Notes under the pieces: model-generated
Seen by the model: the letters and a program-made list of their open reading frames with translations, nothing else
The model's database searches: none
What the model was told of the DNA's origin: nothing
Source of the DNA: Unio delphinus
Taxonomy: Eukaryota > Mollusca > Bivalvia > Unionida > Unionidae
Direction: 5' to 3'
Assembly (NCBI GenBank): GCA_029339505.1
Contig: JAQISU010000108.1
Span: 17,912,501-17,976,500 of the forward strand
DNA length: 64,000 nucleotides
Program-made: the position numbers and the translations under genes
Part shown: in pieces, positions 48,350-62,454 of the stretch
Numbering within the stretch: position 1 is the first letter of the stretch
Layout: each line of letters begins with the position of its first letter

Positions 48350-50288
48350 GTAGACTATATGCAAAAGCAGCACATGTTGACATATTGCTACTTATCAGCT
48401 TAAAGAGATACAATGCACTGAAGTCATTCAATAATATTTACTATGGGGAAAACAGCGTTGTTTCCTGAAAAGGAGCTTTCGGTGCAAAAGATGAAAGTTT
48501 AGCAGTTAACATTTTGTACCCAATATAGGGCGTTAGCATTCATGTATACGCGATGTTGTATATTCTTAATTAAATATTGTTTACATCATCGCGTACTCTC
48601 ATCTTGTATCTACTGTGATATCTTCCTATCTGCATTTACCCAAATTTTGCGTAGGTTCTTTTCATCTTTATAGAAGAGTCACACTTACAAATACTATGTG
48701 CTGATCAGTCTTCACAGCTGTTTACAGATTATGAACAAAACCCACAGCAGTGTGAACCAAAGATAAGCACAGAATATCACACATAATTAACTCTAAGGCA
48801 TTTTTTCGTAGCCTGTCAAAAATTAGGACTTATAGTACTAACATATGACAGTATGGTAAAAACATTTTCCTTCACCCATCCTTTCTACACATCAGTTATC
48901 GCCTCTATCATAGCGCTGTACGAAAGGGGGAAAAGGCGTTTGTAATGGACCATCATTCGACGCTCGTCATCCCTATCGATTCTACCGTGCTTAAGTTTTC
49001 TGGTATAAGTGACTAGGTTAGTCTAATTTTGACCCATTGTTCATGTGCGTTATTATAGTCTAACAAAACCTTTTTTATGCATGTCATTTTCCTGGTATAT
49101 TTTTTTGGGCAGAAAAATGTACTGTATTCATAATGTTATACAGTCAAAATATCAAGTTGTGAATTTTCGTCTTACAACAACGGAAGTTGAACGGCAAAGA
49201 TAACCAGACAAGCATGAAAACATAACCCCTTAGAAAAAAACAGCTGTTTAGCTTCATCTTTCATGGAAATCCAATTAAACGTGTATGCAACATTTTCAAA
49301 TTAATTTTACTCTTAACTGTCTATATAATTATACCACATGTAAATAAATATGTTACCTTATCCCTTTCAGAAGAATGTCTTAATCAACGTTATTGTTTAG
49401 CTGTAATATTTATAAATATGTAAATATGTGCGAATTCGTTATACATTCAACATGCATTCTCTTCTTCCTACAAGAACAATAAAAATATCGAAGTTTACAA
49501 TTTTCCATGGCTTTTAACGCTGTATTAATTTCATTCAAACTTTTGAGACCGCAGAATAGAGTAGTTGAAGTGATAAGAAACACATGTGTGCTTTTACAGT
49601 TTTTACACTGCCCATGTCAGGTCGTTGTGAATCTGTATATGTCCGAAACAGTACGTTTATAATAAAACCTGCAGTATGTTTTAAAATATATCTTTTTAAG
49701 TTTAATGTCTTATGTTTAAAAGCATGAATTAGATCATATATAACTGCGTGTTGGATGATGTATTTTTACATAACAAGTATATCAGTGACACACACAGCAC
49801 GATCTAATCTTTAAGATTTCCACAATACTATGTCAAAAATCCTGATAGCAGAACATGATACGAAAGCCACAAGAATGTATCCACTAAAAAAGGGCTTGCT
49901 TCAAAACCTGTATATGGTTCTAACGTACCATACATAGTTCGCCGTCTCAAATGTAACGCATTGTGATCCTTAATAGTACAGACTAGTTACTGTAATGTGT
50001 TGCTCGACAAGGATGGCTCACATGATTGCACCATAAACAATAGAAGGGAATCGGGTTACTACGGGGAATGACTTCATTGAGTTTAACATTTGCACCTTAA
50101 GAGAACAAAAGTAATATGAAAACCGGAAATGATCTAATACATGACGTATGTGATTTTTTGACTAAATGCATCTCTCATTACTACTCCCAGCTTTTGTGCC
50201 AGCTTCAATGAACGTTGTTTATCATGCAAGTCAATGGACTGGTTAGAAACTGTACTAACATTATGTAGCCATTAGTTAATGCATAACA
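48350..50288. other. Spacer with a possible dispersed repeat
   Basis: The block at about 48,934-48,957 ('aaggcgtttgtaatggacca') resembles 27,119-27,150. Nothing else is recognised. Confidence 0.35.
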
Positions 50289-50292
50289 AATA

Positions 50293-50430
50293 ATACATAC
50301 ATACATACATACATACATACATACATACATACATACATACATACATACATACATACATACATACATACATACATACATACATGCATGCATACATACATAC
50401 ATATATACATACATATATACATACATACAC
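50293..50430. repeat. Microsatellite (CATA)n with variant right end
   Basis: A pure run to about 50,380, then 'catgcatgcat' and 'catatatacatacatatata' interruptions. Confidence 0.97.
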
Positions 50431-50434
50431 TATA

Positions 50435-51690
50435 TGTATATATGTATGTAGACCAAAACTAAGACTGGGATACTGTATGCAATGCACAGTCGGTCTTTTG
50501 AAGTAGAAACTCATTTATTTTTATCTATGATAGAGATCTGCACTTTTAAGAAAACACCCGCTGCTGAAACAAATATAACTGTTTTGATGTTTGCCTAAAA
50601 CCAAACTTCTTAAGTAGAAACAGATTGAGTTTTGAAGGACCTTGCTAACAAGTGAACTAGTTTCGAGCATTCATGGTTTGGTTGGATGTGCATAGTGTGC
50701 CGTTTCATGAATACATCTTATTTAGACCCTTTTCAGACAGCCAATGAGAATCGTGTTAAGTGTTTAGGCTCTAATAAACAATAATGCAGAAAAAGTGAAA
50801 ACAACAAACTTTTCAAAAGTTAACAAATAATATGTCCCTGGATAAAGATTGTAAAATGGAAAAAGAACTTACCGTTTAAAGTATCAAATCCAAAAATAAT
50901 CGAAGAATAATTCACGATTTAAATAACAAAAGTCCTAGTAATGAAATGTTTTAATATATTCAAGTTCGAGACTTGATGGAAAATTCAAGATGGAAGACGA
51001 TGATGTATGATGAAGTCTGTTCTGTGCTTATCTACAGTTTCTTGTAGGAACACAATATTTAACACTCCGGGGTTGGATATCCGAAAAACATTTGATAAAC
51101 TGTCTTTGTCCAACTATTTTATATGAGTACATCAAATATTTCCAGAGATATGATTTTAAAGTCCAACTGAACTGAATAAAAGATAACATGATTCAAAAAC
51201 TAGCAACAACAGAAGAACTTGACTTAACGTCATTTGTAAAGCCCAAAACTGGGAATATTGCACTAAAGCATAGATAATATCGTATTCTAATACGCAATTT
51301 TAAAAATATTCCCAAATTGCAAAATCGATAAATAAAATGGGGGAGTCACGGGATCATGACCCTGACGAGAACCAATCATTTTATTTTAAAAACAAAATGA
51401 TGTTTACTTCTTAATTCACTAGTCTCATCATGTCATTGAAAACAAACATTTTAAAATTAAAATAAAACCTGTTTACATGGTTTCCACTAACCCTGAATCA
51501 AGGTCAGGACCTAGACTACATTACTTGTTTACCAAAGAATAATTCAGTCAACCGATGTCTGAATAAAAAAATAAATAAATAAAATTACAATGCAATAACA
51601 AATAATGAGAAGAAGAAAAAAAAAACAAGAATTTAAAACTTGGAAACAAGCAAACAAATTGAAACAAATATATATGAAAAGGATGCCTCA
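50435..51690. other. Spacer, nothing recognised
   Basis: AT-rich, with no credible frame. Short A-rich runs lie at about 51,565-51,625. Confidence 0.4.
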
Positions 51691-51693
51691 TTA

Positions 51694-52125
51694 AAAGAGT
51701 ATAATTACTGGATCCATTAAAAGAGTATAAGTACTGGATCCATTAAAAGAGTATAAGTACTGGATCCATTATAGAGTATAAGTACTGGATCCATTAAAAG
51801 AGTATAAGTACTGGAACCATTAAAAGAGTATTAGTACTGGATCCATTAAAAGAGTATAAGTACTGGATCCATTAAAAGAGTAGAATTACTGGAACCATTA
51901 AAAGAGTATAATTACTGTAACCATTAAAAGAGTATAAGTACTGGATCCATTAAAAGAGTATAAGTACTGGATCCATTAAAAGAGTATAATTATTGGAACC
52001 ATTAAAAGAGTATAATTATTGGAACCATTAAAAGTATAAGTACAAGATCCATTAAAAATGTATAAGTACAGGATCCATTAAAAGAGTATAAGTACTGGAT
52101 CCATTAAAAGAGTATAAGTACTGGA
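51694..52125. repeat. Minisatellite, 26-bp unit, about 17 copies
   Basis: The unit contains 'attaaaagagtataagtact' and 'ggatcc'. Two main classes (aagtactggatcc; aattactggaacc or aattattggaacc) cluster in neighbouring units. Confidence 0.96.
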
Positions 52126-52344
52126 ACACGCACTTTTGGAGAAAATTTTTGTGAGAATTTCCAGAATTTATCAAACATTTTTTTGTGGGCATGATTGAAA
52201 GTGTGTATTTTCTTGAAATGCACATTTTACAAAATAATTACGTGCGCGAAACCTGAGCTTTCATATTTAAAGAAGCATTCATCTGATCGTGTCAAGTTTT
52301 GACGTTAGCTTTTTATACTGCAAGCAATACGACTGTAAAAAACC

Positions 52345-52610
52345 TCATTTTTCATAATATGGAAAGATTCTCCCTACATGTATGATGGTGAGAGGGACTT
52401 GAAAACAAATATTGGAAACATCCAATAAAATAATCACCGTGTGACCAGTGAAGTACCATTTCGGTCCAGAGATTTGGCATCTTCCAGTTAATGAACTTGG
52501 ATATTGTGCATTTGAATTTGAGGCGATACAGACATCGGTACAAATGTTTCCTGTTTTCCATTCCATATTGAAAATGGTATGACACTGTAAACAAAATCTT
52601 TTTGTAAAGA
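52345..52610 (-). CDS. Candidate terminal exon of an unrecognised gene (weak)
   Basis: The minus-strand frame runs through about 52,610, and at 52,589 it meets 'ttttgtttacag' followed by TGT, a good 3' splice acceptor in phase. The exon would then read from 'CHTIFNMEWKTGN' through 'SLTGRCQISGPKWYFTG' and 'NICFQ' to 'GRIFPYYEK' and a stop: about 80 residues with several cysteines, tryptophans and glycines, as in a secreted or extracellular domain. It is not repeat-derived. Against it, there is no upstream exon, polyadenylation signal or named family. If the acceptor is right, the frame's own methionine further upstream is irrelevant. Confidence 0.3.
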
Positions 52611-52614
52611 ACAG

Positions 52615-53900
52615 CCAGAAAGGCAATTATATCGCACTAACAAATCATACTTTACTGGTTAGCCAGCAATAAAGTATTTCATGTGGAATAGATACGGATA
52701 ATTAGGGGTCGGAAGGACATGTACTTGTTCATACCGTATTCAAATCATACCAAGCTGTATCATACATCTATTATGGCTATGTGTTGAAGTTGATATTTAT
52801 TTTATTTGTACACCCTAAAAGTACCGGTTAGCCAATTAAACGCCTAATGATGCAATTTGTCAGTTTAAGTTTGAAAACCTCATTTCACATTTTGGTCAAG
52901 TGAAGACTAGTTTTTCAAGCTTTAAAGGTACCTATTAAAACATAGTTGCCTTTGGTACGGAATTAATACTTCCCGTACTTATCGTACTCTCATTTGGTAA
53001 ATTGTCTCGTAGATTTTTTAAAAAAAGAAAGAAAAAAATATAAACTTTCCAACTGTTTGTAGCGAACTTAAATTTGACACCATTTAACAAAGTATCTGCA
53101 GTAGTTAAGATCCCAATAATCTTCATGTATATTGTAAACTTTTATATATCGATGTTTGCTCTTATTGAGGAATTAAGTATGTTGTAAACTTTATTACATC
53201 GATGTCTGTTCAAATTGTGGAATTAAGTCTGATATGATGATGCCATGTGTGATAGTTTTCACTCAAGTATAAACTTATGCTAGGATTTATCGATTGAATT
53301 TGTGCCAGTTTTTGAGATCTCCCATCAATGAACCTTCAAATGAGCAGCTGGTTTGGAACAATGAGGGATCGTAGCCAATTTTCTTTCCTTTAGTCCGATA
53401 GGTTGCAACATTGAACAAAGCGGTCCTACATTATTTCCGGCATATATTTCCTGCTTAACAAGCAAGCAATAAAACAAAAAAAAATTGTTTTGCTTTACAA
53501 AATGTTTCGTTATCGTCGGTAAGAGAGGACTGAAAAAAGACGAGAAGCTAAGTTATCTGGTTGACAAAAAAGAGGTTAATTGTTACATAAGTATACGTTG
53601 GACATAACCAGTGAGTCGCAAATAGAGAATACAAGTTTTCGTACCTTCATAAAAATAAAATACTTATTTTCATATAAGTAGCTCTGTGCCATGTTATTTA
53701 TAATTTTCAAAAGATGCATATCCCTAAAAAATAATAATTCATGGACGATTCAACAACGTATTCTAAATAATTCTTTAGATAGTTACTTTGTGTGGTAATT
53801 TAGTTAAATATGTTCGACTTCATTAGGAAGCAATTTGAGCTTTAGTTTCGACATATACAAGATTCTCGTTCAATAATTTTTACATTAAACATATATCTGA
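52615..53900. other. Spacer with a two-copy repeat
   Basis: At about 53,128-53,230, 'ttgtaaacttttatatatcg' and 'atgtttgctc' recur as 'ttgtaaactttattacatcg' and 'atgtctgttc', each followed by 'ggaattaagt'. The minus-strand frame at 52,935-53,126 is not recognised. Confidence 0.5.
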
Positions 53901-53904
53901 TATG

Positions 53905-54750
53905 TTACTAAGGTAATATCATATATGCATTACATACAACTGTAAATTAAGGTAATATCATATATGCATTATATGCAACTGTAAATTAAAGGTAATATCA
54001 TATATGCATGATATACAATTGTAAATTAAGGTACAATCATATATGCATAATATGCAATTGTAAATTAAGGTACTATCATATATGCATTACATGCAACTGT
54101 AAATTAAGGTAATATCATATATGCATTATATACAATTGTAAATTAAAGGTAATATCATATATGCATGATATACAATTGTAAATTAAGGTACTATTATCAT
54201 AGATGCATAATATGCAATTCTAAATTAAGGTACTATCATATATGCATGATATACAATTGTAAATTAAGGTACTATCATTTATGCATGATATACAATTGTA
54301 AATTAAGGTAATATCATATATGCATGATAGACAATTGTAAATTAAGGTAATATCATATATGCATGATATACAATTGTAAATTAAGGTAATATCATATATG
54401 AATTATATGCAATTGTAAATTAAGGTAATATCATATATGCATTACGTGCAACTGTAAATTAAGGTAATATCATTTATGCATTATATGCAATTGTAAATTA
54501 AGGTAATATCATATATGCATGATATACAATTGTAAATTAAGGTACTATCATATATGCATGATATACAATTGTAAATTAAGGTACTATCATATATGCATTA
54601 CATGCAACTGTAAATTAAGGTAATATCATATATGCATTATATGCAATTGTAAATTATAGGTAATATCATATATGCATGATATACAATCGTAAATTAAGGT
54701 ACTATCATATATGCATGATATACAATTGTAAATTAAGGTACTGTCATTTA
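53905..54750. repeat. Minisatellite, 39-bp unit, about 22 copies
   Basis: The unit contains 'aaggtaatatcatatatgca' and 'tgatatacaattgtaaatt'. Variants (actatc or aatatc; gatatac, tatatgc or catgcaactg) appear in short recurring orders, for example around 53,930-54,140 and 54,540-54,700. Confidence 0.95.
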
Positions 54751-54759
54751 TGCATTATG

Positions 54760-55279
54760 TGAAGGGGAGCATTTCTGACGATCTATCAAGAATAAATTAG
54801 TTGAGACCAGATAACCATTAGTTAGATTATAGAGACACGCGCGTATCATATCGCTATCCTGCCGTGTACAGCTATGTTCCTTTACAGTGCGACTGTTGCG
54901 CTAATTAGAACCGTTGATTATTCAGCAGCCAGACTGACTGTTAGGGACTTGGTATACTTCATTTTTATGGTTGAGTTGTCAAAATTGAGAAATCGCAGAA
55001 ATTCTGTTACTTAAAACTACCAAGTCAGTAGATGACCCGACTTTAGGGACTCTGAAAGAAAGGGCGGCAAAGACATTTGATTCTGATTGGTCACATGAAA
55101 TAAGGGATTATTTTCACACAAAATTTCATAGGATTTAATATCGCCGTGAGATCCGAAGTTCTGAACAGCAACAGAGGAAACGTAAACTGAGGACTACAAG
55201 GTTATGAAATCGTACAAGGCGTTGACTTCGATTGTTTCACTCGATCATATGATGAACTAAAGCTATCAGAAACAGTTCG
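54760..55279. other. Spacer, possibly the LTR body upstream of copy B
   Basis: If 55,280-55,575 is an LTR end with leader, the LTR body would lie here. 'tgttagggacttggtatac' at about 54,940 is a possible TG start, which is speculative. A 36-base part (about 55,083-55,118) recurs at 55,773-55,808. Confidence 0.3.
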
Positions 55280-55575
55280 GCTAGTTTATTTAAATCTATT
55301 TGAGTTTTCTTGTAATTCGGTGAGAGCTATATTTCTAAAAGAAAAGTATGTTCCTAATGTAAGGAATTTTCATAATTGTTTATGTAATTGATTAGAGTAT
55401 TTGTCTACGTTTACGGGGACTCGTATTTGTTTGTTCAATATATCTGCTCAGATTCACTATATCTATTTCCATCTATAAGTTTCACACCTATCTTTACTCG
55501 AACCGGGGTAATTATATCGAGGGCGGTCATCTCTTAGATAACGAGTATCAAAAAGGGGAGGGTTATAGTATTTAT
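55280..55575 (+). repeat. Dispersed repeat copy B, possibly LTR end plus leader
   Basis: Related to 5,340-5,640 in shared, ordered blocks ('tttacggggactcgt', 'ctcagatt', 'accggggtaatta', 'ggtcatctcttaga', 'gagtat'). The candidate primer binding site is 'ggggactcgt' at about 55,415. No coding remnant follows; microsatellites begin at 55,668. Confidence 0.45.
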
Positions 55576-55665
55576 TATTATTATATTTATACAACCCTTG
55601 ACAGTAGGAAATCATAGAAAATAATCAATCCATCATCATCAAACCCCACCCCATTACAGTAAATG

Positions 55666-56485
<820 letters not shown>

Positions 56486-56533
56486 ACATATGTAATTCTT
56501 TAAATTAGCATGAAATATAATCTATATAAGATT

Positions 56534-59500
56534 CAGCCTGACACCATCATGAAATAGATTATATTACTCAATCCAGTTTGACATTAGCGTGAAATCGAAT
56601 CTGTACCCTACCCAATCTGACATTAGCGTGAAATCGAATCTGTACCCTACCCAATCTAACATTAGCGTGAAATCGAATCTGTACCCTACCCAATCTAACA
56701 TTAGCGTGAAATCGAATCTGTACCCTACCCAATCTAACATTAGCGTGAAATCGAATCTGTACCCTACCCAATCTAACATTAGCGTGAAATCGAATCTGTA
56801 CCCTACCCAATCTAACATTAGCGTGAAATCGAATCTGTACCCTACCCAATCTAACATTAGCGTGAAATCGAATCTGTACCCTACCCAATCTAACATTAGC
56901 GTGAAATCGAATCTGTACCCTACCCAATCTGACATTAGCGTGAAATCGAATCTGTACCCTACCCAATCTGACATTAGCGTGAAATCGAATCTGTACCCTA
57001 CCCAATCTAACATTAGCGTGAAATCGAATCTGTACCCTACCCAATCTAACATTAGCGTGAAATCGAATCTGTACCCTACCCAATCTGACATTAGCGTGAA
57101 ATCGAATCTGTACCCTACCCAATCTGACATTAGCGTGAAATCGAATCTGTACCTTACCCAATCTGACATTAGCGTGAAATCGAATCTGTACCCTACCCAA
57201 TCTGACATTAGCGTGAAATCGAATCTGTACCCAATCTGACATTAGCGTGAAATCGAATCTGTACCCAATCTGACATTAGCGTGAAATCGAATCTGTACCC
57301 TACCCAATCTGACATTAGCGTGAAATCGAATCTGTACCCTACCCAATCTAACATTAGCGTGAAATCGAATCTGTACCCTACCCAATCTAACATTAGCGTG
57401 AAATCGAATCTGTACCCAATCTAACATTAGCGTGAAATCGAATCTGTACCCTACCCAATCTAACATTAGCGTGAAATCGAATCTGTACCCAATCTAACAT
57501 TAGCGTGAAATCGAATCTGTACCCTACCCAATCTGACATTAGCGTGAAATCGAATCTGTACCCTACCCAATCTAACATTAGCGTGAAATCGAATCTGTAC
57601 CCAATCTAACATTAGCGTGAAATCGAATCTGTACCCTACCCAATCTGACATTAGCGTGAAATCGAATCTGTACCCTACCCAATCTAACATTAGCGTGAAA
57701 TCGAATCTGTACCCTACCCAATCTAACATTAGCGTGAAATCGAATCTGTACCCAATCTAACATTAGCGTGAAATCGAATCTGTACCCAATCTGACATTAG
57801 CGTGAAATCGAATCTGTACCCTACCCAATCTAACATTAGCGTGAAATCGAATCTGTACCCTACCCAATCTAACATTAGCGTGAAATCGAATCTGTACCCA
57901 ATCTAACATTAGCGTGAAATCGAATCTGTACCCTACCCAATCTGACATTAGCGTGAAATCGAATCTGTACCCTACCCAATCTGACATTAGCGTGAAATCG
58001 AATCTGTACCCTACCCAATCTGACATTAGCGTGAAATCGAATCTGTACCCTACCTAATCTGACATTAGCGTGAAATCGAATCTGTACCCAATCTAACATT
58101 AGCGTGAAATCGAATCTGTACCCAATCTGACATTAGCGTGAAATCGAATCTGTACCCTACCCAATCTAACATTAGCGTGAAATCGAATCTGTACCCAATC
58201 TAACATTAGCGTGAAATCGAATCTGTACCCAATCTGACATTAGCGTGAAATCGAATCTGTACCCTACCCAATCTGACATTAGCGTGAAATCGAATCTGTA
58301 CCCAATCTAACATTAGCGTGAAATCGAATCTGTACCCTACCCAATCTAACATTAGCGTGAAATCGAATCTGTACCCAATCTAACATTAGCGTGAAATCGA
58401 ATCTGTACCCTACCCAATCTGACATTAGCGTGAAATCGAATCTGTACCCTACCCAATCTAACATTAGCGTGAAATCGAATCTGTACCCTACCCAATCTAA
58501 CATTAGCGTGAAATCGAATCTGTACCCTACCCAATCTAACATTAGCGTGAAATCGAATCTGTACCCTACCCAATCTAACATTAGCGTGAAATCGAATCTG
58601 TACCCAATCTAACATTAGCGTGAAATCGAATCTGTACCCTACCCAATCTGACATTAGCGTGAAATCGAATCTGTACCCTACCCAATCTAACATTAGCGTG
58701 AAATCGAATCTGTACCCAATCTAACATTAGCGTGAAATCGAATCTGTACCCTACCCAATCTGACATTAGCGTGAAATCGAATCTGTACCCTACCCAATCT
58801 AACATTAGCGTGAAATCGAATCTGTACCCTACCCAATCTGACATTAGCGTGAAATCGAATCTGTACCCTACCCAATCTGACATTAGCGTGAAATCGAATC
58901 TGTACCCAATCTAACATTAGCGTGAAATCGAATCTGTACCCTACCCAATCTGACATTAGCGTGAAATCGAATCTGTACCCAATCTGACATTAGCGTGAAA
59001 TCGAATCTGTACCCTACCCAATCTAACATTAGCGTGAAATCGAATCTGTACCCAATCTGACATTAGCGTGAAATCGAATCTGTACCCAATCTAACATTAG
59101 CGTGAAATCGAATCTGTACCCTACCCAATCTAACATTAGCGTGAAATCGAATCTGTACCCTACCCAATCTAACATTAGCGTGAAATCGAATCTGTACCCA
59201 ATCTGACATTAGCGTGAAATCGAATCTGTACCCAATCTAACATTAGCGTGAAATCGAATCTGTACCCTACCCAATCTAACATTAGCGTGAAATCGAATCT
59301 GTACCCTACCCAATCTAACATTAGCGTGAAATCGAATCTGTACCCAATCTAACATTAGCGTGAAATCGAATCTGTACCCAATCTAACATTAGCGTGAAAT
59401 CGAATCTGTACCCTACCCAATCTGACATTAGCGTGAAATCGAATCTGTACCCTACCCAATCTAACATTAGCGTGAAATCGAATCTGTACCCAATCTGACA

Positions 59501-59973
59501 TTAGCGTGAAATCGAATCTGTACCCTACCCAATCTGACATTAGCGTGAAATCGAATCTGTACCCTACCCAATCTGACATTAGCGTGAAATCGAATCTGTA
59601 CCCTACCCAATCTGACATTAGCGTGAAATCGAATCTGTACCCTACCCAATCTAACATTAGCGTGAAATCGAATCTGTACCCTACCCAATCTAACATTAGC
59701 GTGAAATCGAATCTGTACCCTACCCAATCTGACATTAGCGTGAAATCGAATCTGTACCCTACCCAATCTGACATTAGCGTGAAATCGAATCTGTACCCTA
59801 CCCAATCTAACATTAGCGTGAAATCGAATCTGTACCCTACCCAATCTGACATTAGCGTGAAATCGAATCTGTACCCTACCCAATCTAACATTAGCGTGAA
59901 ATCGAATCTGTACCCTACCCAATCTGACATTAGCGTGAAATCGAATCTGTACCCAATCTGACATTAGCGTGAA
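56534..59973. repeat. Large minisatellite, 39-bp and 34-bp units, about 90 copies
   Basis: The long unit contains 'acattagcgtgaaatcgaat', 'ctgtaccctacccaatct' and g or a. The short unit lacks one 'taccc' of the 'taccctaccc' pair. By my reading there are about 64 long and 26 short units; the first 16 are all long, and so are about 11 near the right end. One g/a position splits units further, and only isolated other changes exist (for example 'taccttaccc' near 57,150 and 'tacctaatct' near 58,050). A decayed founder-like unit sits at 56,534-56,575. Frames of up to 224 residues on both strands arise because 39 is a multiple of three; each short unit shifts the frame. This is not protein-coding in my judgement. 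Confidence 0.97.
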
Positions 59974-59979
59974 TTTGTT

Positions 59980-60160
59980 CATCTATGCTCAATGCAGTCT
60001 CTTTGTCGTCTTAGTTGATTGTTCCTGGAATTACACAACACTATTACTCAATGAGTGGTGCTAGCCAAAACCTGTCTTTAATACTGTGTTTTCATAGTGT
60101 TCTTGACAGAACGGTCCTCATTAAAAACGTGCATTAAGTACTCACATTGTCTAATTACCT
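59980..60160. other. Short spacer, nothing recognised
   Basis: No supported feature. Confidence 0.4.
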
Positions 60161-60164
60161 ATAT

Positions 60165-60475
60165 CAGCCTTAATCAAAGTCTTTCTATTGGCTGTATATA
60201 TCGAGATAAGGATAAGAATAGGACTTCGTCATATTATCCTATTAACTTCATCAGGCCTAAGTAAGTAGTCTTCCATTGGCTGTATATAGCGAGATAAGGA
60301 CACGTAGGCCTCCGTCACATTTTCTAATTACCTTCACTAGGCCTAAATAAACAATCATTTTATTGGTTGTAGTAGGTATGTAAATATGGAGACGTATTTT
60401 TCGCTGAGACATTATCCTATTACTTTCACCAGGCTTAAGCAAGGACTCTTTCCATTGAATGTAGGCAATGAGACA
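60165..60475. repeat. Diverged tandem repeat, about 86-bp unit, about 3.5 copies
   Basis: Recurring blocks are 'ctattggctgtatatatcga', 'gataagga', 'cgtcatattatcctattaac' and 'ttcatcaggcctaagtaag'. Copies are old and diverged. The minus-strand frame at 60,257-60,442 falls inside it. Confidence 0.85.
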
Positions 60476-60479
60476 AGGA

Positions 60480-61858
60480 AATACTCAATGCTTTGATTTA
60501 CATCGGTTAAGTTAATTTTATAAACACCATGCATTTCAATATATAGACGACATATCAGTATTCCTGCCTATCCTAAATTATATTCATGATGTCAAACATC
60601 ATTTAGCACCTCTTAATTAAGAAATGTTTGTTCATTAAAACAATGAAGGTCGAGTTTTCGTGTGATTTATTCCAAATGAGAGTAATTTGGTCTAGGATGA
60701 TTTATTACGTTGGGTAATACACATCCCCTCTATCTTCACTCTAATTATCTCACGTTCGATAATTGGATGTTTCTAACATAATTTCTGATATAAAATTACT
60801 TTAGTTAAAGAAATGTATTACCAAATTAAATCAATTTCTTTCTTCGTTATGTAAATATGTGGCATGGTTTGCAAACAGTGAATCCGTAACTTCCGATCGT
60901 TCTTCAAACATCTCGGTGACAGCGGGATAGAGCTGAAAGGAAATATAAATAATTAATGACTTGATATGTTTAAACTATCAATCATTTGTCACCAATTTTC
61001 CAATATTAACATCACTCTTCTACGAGAAAATATTCTATTAGGAATAAATTTGCTTCAACCCTCACTGACCAAACCCTATCTGCAGCGATTTGTATTGTCA
61101 TAAATTAAATATTTCTGTCGTTGAGTTCCACAGCAGCGTTATGATTTGTATGGCTAACCAATGAAGCAAACAGAGACGAGACACAGGCCGATAATGATAT
61201 TTTAATTTTATCTCTGTAGTGGACACGTTAAGAAACAAATTATGGGCATAATGGGAATGTTCACACAAATATATTTATATTTGAAAATGCCTTTCCTTTA
61301 ATAGCTCATCAGCTTTGAATGTTTTATATAAATTCAAATCTGTTGGAATAAAGTGGTATTATATTTGAGTTTCATCTTGAGGACAGCTTAAGAGACATTG
61401 TTAATAAATGTAGGAGATTGTTTATATGACAGACGCAGATCCATGGTGTTATGTCTAAAATGGTGTTATCTTTAAAATGGTGTTATCTCTAAATTATATT
61501 CTCTTTAAATTTCAAAAGCAATCGTACAAAACATATCAAACTATTAAATATATGGTTTGCTTTAAATGATTTCGGACATGCAGTACAAAAATACACATTT
61601 CAGTTATTTAATAACGTGCAATCAGCTTTTACATTTACCTAAATTACCAAAGCTTACTCGATCCCGTTTAACATTTTCTTCATTCACCGAATTCATTCTC
61701 AATCAAAGCTTTAGCAGCTTGAGTAAGTTCGATAAGTTATAAAACTTTGTTGGAATTCTTTTGGTACCAAATTATAGAAATCGGCACATTCACATTTTCT
61801 ACCCAAGTTTGCAATGCATCGTTAGACAGAAACTCAATTATCATTTTTCCATGGCATA
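60480..61858. other. Spacer, nothing recognised except a short repeat
   Basis: 'aaatggtgttatctctaaa' occurs about three times at 61,445-61,492. No gene. Confidence 0.4.
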
Positions 61859-61861
61859 GTT

Positions 61862-62450
61862 TTAATTTAATTTACTATGCACAGATTTAGTTTGATTTCC
61901 TAGGCACAGATTTCTTAGGCAGAGTTTTATATGATTTTCCTAGGCACAGAGTTAGTTTCATTTCCTAGGCACAGATGTCCTAGACACATTTTTAGTTAAA
62001 TTTTCTAGACACAGGTTTGCTTAATTTCCTAGAAAAGTTTAAATTAATTTCATAGGCATAGTTTCAGATTAATTTCCGTGGCATAGTTTAAGATTAATTT
62101 CCTATGCATATGTTTAGATTAATTTCTTTGGCATAGTTTTAGATTAATTTCCTAGGCATAGTTTCAGATTAATTTCCGTGGCATAGTTTTAGATTAATTT
62201 CCTATGCATATGTTTAGATTAATTTCTTTGGCATAGTTTTAGATTAATTTCCTAGGCATAGTTTTAGATTAATTTTCTAAACATAGTTTTAGATTAATTT
62301 CCTAGGCATAGTTTTAGATTGATATCCTAGGCATAGGTTTAGCTTAATTTTCTAAACATATATTTAGATTAATTTCCGGTGCATAGATTTAGATTAATTT
62401 CCTATGGATAGTTTTAGATTAATTTCCTAGGTATAGTTTTAGTTTAATTT
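61862..62450. repeat. Minisatellite, about 25-bp unit, about 23 copies
   Basis: The unit contains 'cctaggcatagttttagatt' and 'aattt'. Left units have 'gcacag' instead of 'gcatag', and a block of four variant units ('ccgtggcatag', 'cctatgcatatg', 'ctttggcatag', 'cctaggcatag') occurs twice in the same order (about 62,055-62,160 and 62,165-62,260), so a multi-unit duplication took place. Confidence 0.93.
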
Positions 62451-62454
62451 CGTC

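Noticed and set aside
56580..59970. Interstitial telomere repeat
   Set aside because: 'ccctaccc' resembles the telomere motif but is only part of a 39-bp unit; CCCTAA repeats are absent.
56564..59982. Long open frames (up to 224 residues) on both strands
   Set aside because: They follow from a 39-bp unit, a multiple of three, with no stop in some frames. Both strands are open at once and each 34-bp unit breaks the frame, so no protein selection is visible.
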